Notes under the pieces: model-generated
Seen by the model: only the letters and a program-made list of their open reading frames with translations
Told to the model about the DNA's origin: nothing
Databases searched by the model: none
Assembly: GCA_041666505.1 (NCBI GenBank)
Contig: JBAYGU010000001.1
Span: 1 to 64,000 of the forward strand
DNA: 64,000 nucleotides
Source: CAISTG01 sp041666505
Lineage (GTDB): Bacteria; Patescibacteriota; Patescibacteriia; 2-01-FULL-39-33
Reading direction: 5' to 3'
Made by a program: the position numbers and the translations under genes
Shown here: positions 58,901-64,000 of the stretch, in pieces
Numbering within the stretch: position 1 is the stretch's first letter
Layout: every line of letters begins with the position of its first letter

Positions 58901-60473
58901 AAGCCATGGCTTTGACAATTTCCGAGATATCAACGATGAAAATCTTTTCTCGCGATTTTTTAATGACTTCTAACTCTCCGGCGTTTTCCGGCTTGTGTTC
59001 GATCTGCAACTGTTCGACAATCGGATCAACAATCACCTTTTCTTTCGGAACAACTTCCAACTCGCTGGCGTTTCTTGAATCATGAGTAATTTGCAAAGGC
59101 GGTTTTATAACTCTTTTTTTAGGCGGTATGACTTCCAACTCGCCAGTACCCGGCTTGTGTTCAATCTGTAATGGTTCGTCATATGTGATCTCCAATGGCT
59201 TAATTTTCGGTTTTTCTTCCGGTTTCTTATCTTCCTGCAAAACAATCTCTCGACGTTTGCTCATCGCCTCCATAGCCAGCTGGTAATCCTTGTCAGCATC
59301 TCCGGTCGAACGCATATCCAACGACGCCAATACAGCTTCTAATTCCGTCCGCCAATGCTGTTCATCTCCCTTCATGTCCGGACGAATTTCAAAATATCCC
59401 CTGCTATTGGCTTGCAAGGTCTCAATTATACCGTTAATTTTCTTTAATTCCTCATCCAGCTTCTTCAATTTATCCCGATTAACCTCGCCTTCGCCGTCTT
59501 GAGCCGCTTTTTCCGTTACCTGCCTCAATGCTTCACCGGTCTGCAAAGGAAAATTATCAGAATCGACCGCATAATCAACGCCATCCTGATTAAGCGCCGC
59601 ACTATTGCCCGCCTCCTTATCGGCCTTGGCCCAAGTCTGCCTCGTGGCATCTACCCATTGCCTTACCCTGCCCCTAATAGCGCTTTTATTCGTTGATAAG
59701 CCATTATAAACTTGGTGCCAAGCGATTTTTTCTTGATGTTCCTGATCCGTCCCCTCCTTATCGCGTCCGATCTTTTCCAAAGTCTGTTCATACTGCTTCT
59801 TCAGATCTTTCGCCAATCTCGCCATGCTTTCCAAATCCTTTTTACGTTCTGCCAGCTTTCCGGCTTCCGTCTCCTGGCTCTTGGCAATAAGCTTCAGCTC
59901 CTCAATCAAGTCATCAACCGGAATGCCTTCGCGCTGGGAGCGATCATCCACTTTGACCTCAAAAGTCAGGTCAGCGCTGTCTTGAGCTTTATTTTTTGCA
60001 TTCTCAACGCTTTTTATGATCCATTTTATGCGGTCGGATTTCTGCGCTTCGGGCAGATTCTTCAATATTTCCAGTCCTTCATCTACCTGGCTGATTATTT
60101 TTCTTCTAATCTCAATATTATTCGCAACTTTTTCCGGAGCCTGTTCGCTTACGTTAACAGTAGTTTCCGATTTCGAAGAAACTTCAATTTTTGCCTCGAA
60201 CTCGGCTTTTAAGGCAGCGGCTTCGCGCTGGATCGCCTCAATCTCTTGCATGTCTTTTTGAAGATCCAAATCAGATTCCTTGATTCCCAGCTCCCTTAAT
60301 TCGGCCAATATCCTTTTTAAATCACCCTCAGTTTCCGCATTGATCTTATCAGCGCTTTCTTCCATTTTCTGTTTGAGCTTATCAAGAATTTCGCCCAAAG
60401 ACTCCCGCCTGGCCAAGGCAACGTCTTCTGGATTTTTTATTTCTTCGATTTTTGCATCTTTAGACTCATCCAT
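55935..60473 (-). CDS. Giant coiled-coil membrane protein of the pilin cluster
   Basis: 1512 residues from the ATG at 60473 (AGGA 6 nt upstream); family not recognised. Residues 1 to about 390 are Lys/Glu-rich coiled coil. About 420-510 hold three repeats of a LQIEHKP...ELEVI unit. 510-750 are helical. About 755-815 is Gly/Ala-rich and hydrophobic (GVVGGIAGAVIGKG, LAPLLIGAGMGG). A charged segment follows, then another Gly/Ala helix near 975-995 (FLIGAGTGLAAGAIGQWI) and a 500-residue mixed C-terminal domain. There is no N-terminal signal. Similar giant genes stand by secretion pilins in related genomes. A structural or surface role is inferred. Confidence 0.8.
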   Translation of the reverse strand: MDESKDAKIEEIKNPEDVALARRESLGEILDKLKQKMEESADKINAETEGDLKRILAELRELGIKESDLDLQKDMQEIEAIQREAAALKAEFEAKIEVSSKSETTVNVSEQAPEKVANNIEIRRKIISQVDEGLEILKNLPEAQKSDRIKWIIKSVENAKNKAQDSADLTFEVKVDDRSQREGIPVDDLIEELKLIAKSQETEAGKLAERKKDLESMARLAKDLKKQYEQTLEKIGRDKEGTDQEHQEKIAWHQVYNGLSTNKSAIRGRVRQWVDATRQTWAKADKEAGNSAALNQDGVDYAVDSDNFPLQTGEALRQVTEKAAQDGEGEVNRDKLKKLDEELKKINGIIETLQANSRGYFEIRPDMKGDEQHWRTELEAVLASLDMRSTGDADKDYQLAMEAMSKRREIVLQEDKKPEEKPKIKPLEITYDEPLQIEHKPGTGELEVIPPKKRVIKPPLQITHDSRNASELEVVPKEKVIVDPIVEQLQIEHKPENAGELEVIKKSREKIFIVDISEIVKAMAWREAEQKLRSMLDKSQSNFLTRAAVRLGEKGYLMKYYKEALAAIKDNKNLMAEIEARMLTSGIKSENIDKSYEILDAVLEEFTHEVMDADEKGDLVQDDEINLVVGQLFVDYATSDMTRAEFDQTVEVRVIALLKNKNKKFGATGREDEAEGLMYANNLFALAEGYRKQVESQVKELGKEFGPEQAANIEMQVKAEMALDIQLGLKQKDLYETKPKPVLKWYEKFVDATENIPILNKVIANPVTYGVVGGIAGAVIGKGTARLAAMGGLVTVAGVAPWLAPLLIGAGMGGTFTAMRRSRDLQYDRGMDLRRSTLGIEVDDDAKRTNKIREFNYDLKRAEQLQASLAEIMARENLTDEDKKAIADVMARIELEKEKSVDLIGVSEAEGEAHKTKLIAMKDLKVALKDIRKKFNLSPDGHEMQALINEIKADLTGNIEQNDNNFEAYKRWERKKSFLIGAGTGLAAGAIGQWITGQFSEHVLGRTSKAESALEHMYHWFKGDHGTAGEGAVQHLAFRDGQLLDSKGNSIIKSPIELDPKTGRIDPELLKSLKESGIIPNETHTQVTENVSVASKLQEGLAKHARADWHDEPGKKMSSFFNRLIEHEGKQQMFYMNKDASGNVVVDASRILENLSANAKDAVKEFGTNPDGSVDTKLAGLRDQLAEWASKGELAKHLKVAIFPTEGDNKAGLSYLTDSTDGSGKINLGDSISKLFGAKNSMQDGNIPFRFGELRIIDDAGNSHVLATISGKNIDAGVMSGSVTNKFSYSFDMKNPELPIGKDWDVPPVLPFDPRRPLEGPRTKDMESEAVGANNPKGGAGETGGRIALEDLRQKKAGNVPIGLPIVEKEIPGITFQEGERSVTEIKSETAVEEPKVEVSETKAKRQTLEELVKEILLNKGKLRDDQKKKTREWLSGLTTEEINDIHFDSKKTEQLKKLVEASYFNEDRRTFQNRAAETAFEGLKKRFTAINTKDIFEVPPAGEVDNAIAVP

Positions 60474-60480
60474 ATTTATC

Positions 60481-60663
60481 CTATTTAATTTTTGACAGGA
60501 TCCTTCTAATTTTTTCGTCATCGATCTTTCTCAAGACTCGGCTGACTGCCGCATCCTTTTCTTTTTTTAATGCCAGCAATCTGCTTTCAAACTCAAGATA
60601 AATCGCCTCCAGTTCCTCTGGAGTCTTGATTGATGCAGCAGCATTATTTCTTTTGGCCGGCAT
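60481..60663 (-). CDS. Small charged helical protein
   Basis: 60 residues, one long amphipathic helix by appearance (TPEELEAIYLEFESRLLALKKEKDAAVSRVL). Family not recognised. It lies 9 nt after the DUF5663 gene and 7 nt before the giant gene, all on one strand, so it belongs to the pilin cluster. It may be a chaperone or assembly factor (speculative). Confidence 0.65.
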   Translation of the reverse strand: MPAKRNNAAASIKTPEELEAIYLEFESRLLALKKEKDAAVSRVLRKIDDEKIRRILSKIK

Positions 60664-60672
60664 ATAAGAAAA

Positions 60673-60990
60673 TTAAGCGTTCAAATATACAGCGCGGAAT
60701 TCCAACATTGCCGCCGCCGTTATTTCTTCGATATTCTTCACTCGTCCCTTTAAAAACATCTGGAATTCCGGCTGGGAATAATCAACCGAGCCTTCCAGCA
60801 TGCGATTCAGCTCTTGCGCCGTCTCCTCATCCAACTCCTTAGTTATGGATGAAAAAATAAAAGCCTGCAGGCGCGGATACATACTGTTTACCATCGCCTC
60901 TTTTAATTCCGGAGACAAGTTATCGAACTTTTTTTCCTCGATTACTTTTTCCAAAAAAGCCCGTATTTCTTCTGGGATAATTGTCGACAT
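60673..60990 (-). CDS. DUF5663-like protein, first gene of the pilin cluster
   Basis: 105 residues, all helical: IPEEIRAFLEKVIEEKKFDNLSPELKEAMVNSMYPRLQAFI, DEETAQELNRMLE, AAAMLEFRAVYL. The pattern fits DUF5663, a small family of Patescibacteria seen near secretion genes. No SD. It probably marks the start of the roughly 9-kb transcript down to 51845. Confidence 0.7.
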   Translation of the reverse strand: MSTIIPEEIRAFLEKVIEEKKFDNLSPELKEAMVNSMYPRLQAFIFSSITKELDEETAQELNRMLEGSVDYSQPEFQMFLKGRVKNIEEITAAAMLEFRAVYLNA

Positions 60991-61124
60991 ATTTTATCGG
61001 CGCTAAAAATTTAATTGGCTTGTTCTATAAATATATTATACAACTTTTTTTAAAAATAATAAAATACCACTTATATGCAATCAGACATATGATGATAAAA
61101 AAAATATTATTGCAAATTTGACGT

Positions 61125-61153
61125 TTGACGATAACGCTGATAAAAGCTAATAT
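61125..61153 (+). promoter_or_regulatory. Promoter of the C39-like gene
   Basis: TTGACG (61125-61130), 17 bp, TAATAT (61148-61153). The predicted start (about 61160) is almost at the ATG (61163), so the mRNA would be leaderless. Confidence 0.6.
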
Positions 61154-61162
61154 TATCTTAGA

Positions 61163-61684
61163 ATGATTGGAAATTACCCTATGCCCACAGCCAAGAAAAT
61201 CGGAGTCAAATTGGTCAAACAGACGCCTGGCTATTGCGGTCCGGCCAGCCTGAAGATGGTCTTAGATTATTTCGGCGTCAAAAAAAGCCTGGAAGCCTTG
61301 GCTAAAATGTCGAGCACGCCTGCTGCCGGAAAAACTGCCGGCGCCTCAGGCAAGAATCTTCTGGCGGCGGCCAAAAAATTAGGCTTTTCCGGCTCCATGA
61401 AAGACTGGGCGAACTTCAGTGATATCCGCAAATACGTCGAGAAGCAAGGCATCCCGGTCATCATTAGCTGGTTTTCAGGCTACGAGAGCCACTTTTCCGT
61501 CGTCGTTAAGATCGATAAAGATAATATTTATTTCCTGGACCCGGAATACTGCGCGCTCAGGAAAATGAGCCTGAAGAGATTCGAGAAGATCTGGTTCGAA
61601 TTTGAAGGCGGACTTGGCCAGTCAACGCCCAAGCTCATCGTCAGGCGAATCATCGTCATCCAGCCGAAAAAATCTTCCAAATAA
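61163..61684 (+). CDS. C39-type peptidase-like protein
   Basis: 173 residues with a papain-like C39 fold: the active Cys in QTPGYCGPASLKMVLDYFG, the His in SHFSVVVKIDKDNIYFLDPEY and its Asp partner. There is no signal or membrane segment, so it acts in the cytoplasm or is exported by another route. C39 proteases usually trim leader peptides at double-glycine sites, but stand-alone forms also exist with unknown targets. A second ATG at 61181 is a possible start; the leaderless promoter favours 61163. Confidence 0.82.
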   Translation: MIGNYPMPTAKKIGVKLVKQTPGYCGPASLKMVLDYFGVKKSLEALAKMSSTPAAGKTAGASGKNLLAAAKKLGFSGSMKDWANFSDIRKYVEKQGIPVIISWFSGYESHFSVVVKIDKDNIYFLDPEYCALRKMSLKRFEKIWFEFEGGLGQSTPKLIVRRIIVIQPKKSSK

Positions 61685-61693
61685 ATTTCATAA

Positions 61694-61833
61694 AAAACAG
61701 TCTGCCGTGGGGGGTTGTCCCATTACTCGATTTTTCAGGAATTTTTCAAAAAACAGAAGCTAAAATTAGCTAAAAATTTTTTGCAAAATCACCAAAAACG
61801 GAGTTTTGGGACAGCCCCGTGGCGGACTGTTTT
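61694..61833. terminator. Convergent-gene terminator split by a MITE-like insertion
   Basis: Removing the element restores CAGTCTGCC, GTGG, CGGACTG flanked by A and U tracts: a bidirectional terminator between the C39-like and AttH-like genes. The insertion sits exactly in the loop, and the arms still face each other across the foldback. Confidence 0.75.
61711..61818 (+). mobile_element. 108-bp MITE-like foldback element, copy 2
   Basis: The exact reverse complement of 32841-32948, all 108 bases. GTGG is duplicated on both sides (61707-61710 and 61819-61822). The identity of two copies 29 kb apart points to recent movement. Confidence 0.93.
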
Positions 61834-61860
61834 TTTATTAGCTGAATTGATGAAAGATTC

Positions 61861-62958
61861 TTATCCGCTAATCCTCTTTCTGAATCTTCCGGTCATACCG
61901 ACCGCCTTGCCTTTCGCCAAAATAGCGAAACGGCCGGCCGGCCTGCCGATCTCGTCGGTGATATACTTGATATTAGTATAAGTGGAAGGATAGCCGACCA
62001 ACTCCATGAAGCCGGCTCCCCTGACTTTTTCTGCGCCAAAGCTGCCTTCGACTTTGAGCGGGCCTTCCCAATAATTAATCGAACCGAACAGCATCTCCTG
62101 ATTATCTATCTTAGCTGTCAGATTGAGTTCGATATTCTTCTTTGCTATCTTTATTTTCCAAGCCAGCGGATAAGCCGCTTGGCTTTTCGGGCTGACCCAT
62201 TTCTTGGCCAGCGGGATTATCTCAATATCCCGATAATTCTCCTGCCTGCCGTCTGCATAGCAGATATCGGCAAAATAAGTCTTAGTTTTGCCATCATCAT
62301 AAACGCAGCACACGGCTTCTGTGCCATTGTCCAGCTGGATTGAAAACCAATCCCAGCGATCCTGCGAATACTCAGTATCCGCCCATTGATGATCCATCCA
62401 CGATTTGCCGGCAACCTCGATCCACTTATCTTTAATTTTTATTCTGCCCTCTGTCTGTAAGCTGGTCAGAGAATAATAGTAAGTTTTTTTCGACTGCAGA
62501 TCCACGTAACCCTTACCGCCTTCTAGCAGCGGTTTCTTAGTCGAAGTCAGCGTCAATTCAATATCTTCATTTTTTAAAAAATACTTCGACTCGCTAATTT
62601 TTTCTATGACACAATTAATATAGCCATTTTTTATTTCCGGATTCAGATAATTGATGAACAGCTCGGGTCGGGAAAAGCTGTCATCAGAGACAACAGAAAA
62701 AGGCGCTATCCGATGCTGGAATTCTTTTCTCTTCAGATCAGTCAAAAGCGAATGCGAGAAATATGAAATCTTCAGCGGGATTTTGCTCAAGAATGGGATT
62801 TTGACTTTTTTCACATCCACCTTGAACAGGCAATCCATATATGAATACTCATTGCCCTTCTTGTCCTTAAGGTGTCCATTGAAATACCACCATTCGACAA
62901 TGCAATCGTGGGCAGATTCGTCTGTCGGAAATTTTATCGGCCTGAATCCCTTGTGCAT
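61861..62958 (-). CDS. AttH/CrtC-like lipocalin-domain protein
   Basis: 365 residues made of two lipocalin-like halves. Family marks: CIVEWWYFNGHLKDKKGNEY near the start, SWMDHQWADTEYSQDRWDWFSIQLDNGTE in the middle, and GSINYWEGPLKVEGS near the end. The family includes carotenoid 1,2-hydratase and AttH; no carotenoid gene is visible, so the substrate is unknown. There is no signal peptide. It is unusual for a reduced genome and may have been acquired. It ends at the MITE-split terminator. Confidence 0.82.
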   Translation of the reverse strand: MHKGFRPIKFPTDESAHDCIVEWWYFNGHLKDKKGNEYSYMDCLFKVDVKKVKIPFLSKIPLKISYFSHSLLTDLKRKEFQHRIAPFSVVSDDSFSRPELFINYLNPEIKNGYINCVIEKISESKYFLKNEDIELTLTSTKKPLLEGGKGYVDLQSKKTYYYSLTSLQTEGRIKIKDKWIEVAGKSWMDHQWADTEYSQDRWDWFSIQLDNGTEAVCCVYDDGKTKTYFADICYADGRQENYRDIEIIPLAKKWVSPKSQAAYPLAWKIKIAKKNIELNLTAKIDNQEMLFGSINYWEGPLKVEGSFGAEKVRGAGFMELVGYPSTYTNIKYITDEIGRPAGRFAILAKGKAVGMTGRFRKRISG

Positions 62959-62986
62959 ATATTGTATTTTAATTTACCGCGAAATA

Positions 62987-63310
62987 TCACGACAAAGGCA
63001 GAGTCTGTTTATGCAGCTTGGCATTCCTGCCGGCAATCAAAACCATTGCCAACCAGACAACGACTATTGCTGCGGTCATAATTACGCCTAATGTCAAAAT
63101 TTCTCTCAGCATCGCGATCGGATTATTTGCAGCTGTTAAAAAGGGTAAATAAGGTACGATTTCTCCGCTGGCGATATGATCGACTATAAGCATTAACGTA
63201 CCTCCCCAGAGCATCGACATCAGCCATTCGGGATGTAATTTCTGAGGAATTTTTTTGTTCACTGCCGTCACTGCCATTGCAGCGACTGCCGGCGCTATGA
63301 AACATGCCAT
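62987..63310 (-). CDS. Small conserved membrane protein
   Basis: 107 residues with three to four hydrophobic segments: N-terminal CFIAPAVAAMAVTAV, the central WLMSMLWGGTLMLIVDHIASGEIVPYLPFLTAA, and LREILTLGVIMTAAIVVVWLAMVLIAG. I recall similar proteins in anaerobic bacteria and archaea with the same MLWGG...H...GE..P.PFLTAA core, but no known function. It lies 28 nt upstream of the AttH-like gene on the same strand. Confidence 0.72.
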   Translation of the reverse strand: MACFIAPAVAAMAVTAVNKKIPQKLHPEWLMSMLWGGTLMLIVDHIASGEIVPYLPFLTAANNPIAMLREILTLGVIMTAAIVVVWLAMVLIAGRNAKLHKQTLPLS

Positions 63311-63349
63311 ATATTGGAATTAATAAATAATTATCTAACAAGCTTAGTA

Positions 63350-63807
63350 TTATAAAAGACTTGGATTTCTGCTTGGATTATTATCTTCAATCAATTTTCC
63401 GACTTCTCTTAAAAGTGCAGTAACGTCTTTATGCGCTTGAGTTATTTCTTGTTGTGATACCGGGTTAGAATCGCCATATTCAAGTTGCTGTCTTTTATTT
63501 CGCATTTTCTGAATCCTTATAAATTCATTTTCTAACCTTCCATCCATTAATTGGGCGGCAAAGTTAATAATCTTATAATGGTGGCTTTTTGTGCTTTGTC
63601 TTACTCTGTAACCAAAAAATATAAGCACTCCTTCACAAATAATTCTGGCAGCATCATAAATAGTAATATACACATTATCTTCCGCGTCTTTTAAAGCCCT
63701 TGCGTTTTCTGCAAAGTTAAGCTTTCCTTGAGCCTTAGCTAATTTTTTAGCGCTGAATCAATAGACGGCTCGATTGATTCAGCATCAATGTCCAATAAGG
63801 TTGGCAT
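63350..63807 (-). pseudogene. HEPN toxin gene with a frame change at an A6 run
   Basis: The ATG at 63807 overlaps the nucleotidyltransferase gene by 23 bp and reads MPTLLDIDAESIEPSIDSALK. It then meets CTA AAA AAT followed directly by TAG (63739-63741). The -1 frame continues without a break as KLAKAQGKLNFAENARALKDAED and into a helical HEPN-like domain to 63350 (IYDAARIICEGVLIFFGYR; HHYKIINFAA). The join lies on T6 at 63743-63748. It may be a programmed -1 frameshift, a mutation or a homopolymer error. Type VII (MNT/HEPN) toxin-antitoxin context. Confidence 0.78.
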
Positions 63808-64000
63808 AATCATTAAAATTTCCTTTTAAGATTATCATTTCATTATTAAAAACATTCATAAAAAAACTATCTTTTTCCACTAATTTTTTATTTATTTCTC
63901 CTTTATCGAAAATGTGATAATTAATTTCTCTATTAAGTTCCCTTTCTAGTGCTACGGTTTTTTCGGTAAATAAATTGGCATCTGGATTGCCAATAATCAT
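63785..64000 (-). CDS. Nucleotidyltransferase (MNT-type), C-terminal part, cut by the window edge
   Basis: 71 residues that run off the right edge. The segment IIGNPDANLFTEKTVALERELNREINYHIFDKGEINKKLVEKDSFF and the ending FNNEMIILKG match the C-terminal half of MNT-domain nucleotidyltransferases, which follow the catalytic GS...DxD part (outside the window). It overlaps the HEPN gene by 23 bp, the usual arrangement of an antitoxin that AMPylates its HEPN partner. Confidence 0.75.
   Translation of the reverse strand: MIIGNPDANLFTEKTVALERELNREINYHIFDKGEINKKLVEKDSFFMNVFNNEMIILKGNFNDYANLIGH

Overview
The window reads as a chromosome segment of a Candidate Phyla Radiation (Patescibacteria) bacterium using the standard code. 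UAA, UAG and UGA all end genes here. The case rests on small type IV secretion pilin paralogues beside a giant coiled-coil protein, the small families DUF5661, DUF5663 and DUF5674, a threonyl-tRNA synthetase without the TGS domain, a eukaryote-type isoleucyl-tRNA synthetase, an Elp3 homologue, and very little biosynthesis. I cannot name the class. Several genes, such as a FadL-like outer-membrane barrel, a split CoaBC and an AttH/CrtC-like protein, fit a reduced, supposedly monoderm cell poorly and may be acquired.

Layout. 0.2-5 kb: an exported protein, a four-subunit 2-ketoacid:ferredoxin oxidoreductase (gamma-delta-alpha-beta) and a membrane-anchored DsbA-like protein. 5-8 kb: an O-acyltransferase/SGNH esterase pair and a HAD hydrolase. 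8-16.3 kb: ileS, a ferredoxin, a receiver-domain protein, argS, an unknown gene and thrS. 16.4-23.2 kb: a compact, mostly overlapping glycan/nucleotide operon headed by a 7TM histidine kinase (GT2-HAD fusion, NDK-like, Nudix, GT4, HprK-like kinase, and a second Nudix with an amber codon inside its Nudix box). 23.3-25.5 kb: a methyltransferase and a FadL-like barrel. 25.6-30.5 kb: two AbiE toxin-antitoxin modules around an unknown 484-residue gene, bracketed by 28-bp direct repeats that are terminators. 30.6-32.7 kb: CoaC, CoaB and an amidohydrolase. 32.9-42.3 kb: an RNHCP protein, rpsA, plsX, a beta-CASP nuclease, DUF5661, a phosphohexomutase, a Trm9-like methyltransferase divergent from elp3, and a Nudix gene. 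42.4-50.5 kb: HU, YmdB, HtpX, small TA-like genes, LemA, RNase Y, ClpP, HicA, HicB and NrnA. 50.7-61 kb: a sugar-phosphate isomerase and the pilin/secretion cluster. 61-64 kb: a C39-like protein, an AttH-like protein, a membrane protein, and an MNT/HEPN pair running off the right edge.

How the genes fit together. The oxidoreductase and ferredoxin point to fermentative energy metabolism. RNase Y, YmdB, the beta-CASP enzyme and NrnA form an RNA-decay set, and Elp3 with the Trm9-like enzyme suggests wobble-uridine modification. Five nucleotidyltransferase or Hic-type toxin-antitoxin loci lie within 38 kb. hicB and hicA sit 3 nt upstream of clpP, so a protease that may remove antitoxins appears to share their transcript.

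Mobile and repeated DNA is the most striking content. Two base-for-base identical 108-bp foldback elements (MITE-like, each with a perfect 4-bp target duplication) sit in opposite orientation, each in the loop of a terminator hairpin. A second family of about 38-bp palindromes is inserted in frame in ileS and elp3 and also occurs between genes. A further 108-bp foldback starts at the predicted thrS transcription start. Three reading frames are broken or recoded: the amber Nudix, a HEPN gene with an A6 slip site followed at once by UAG, and a split nucleotidyltransferase. No tRNA, rRNA or CRISPR was found. Family calls were made by reading motifs; no search was run.
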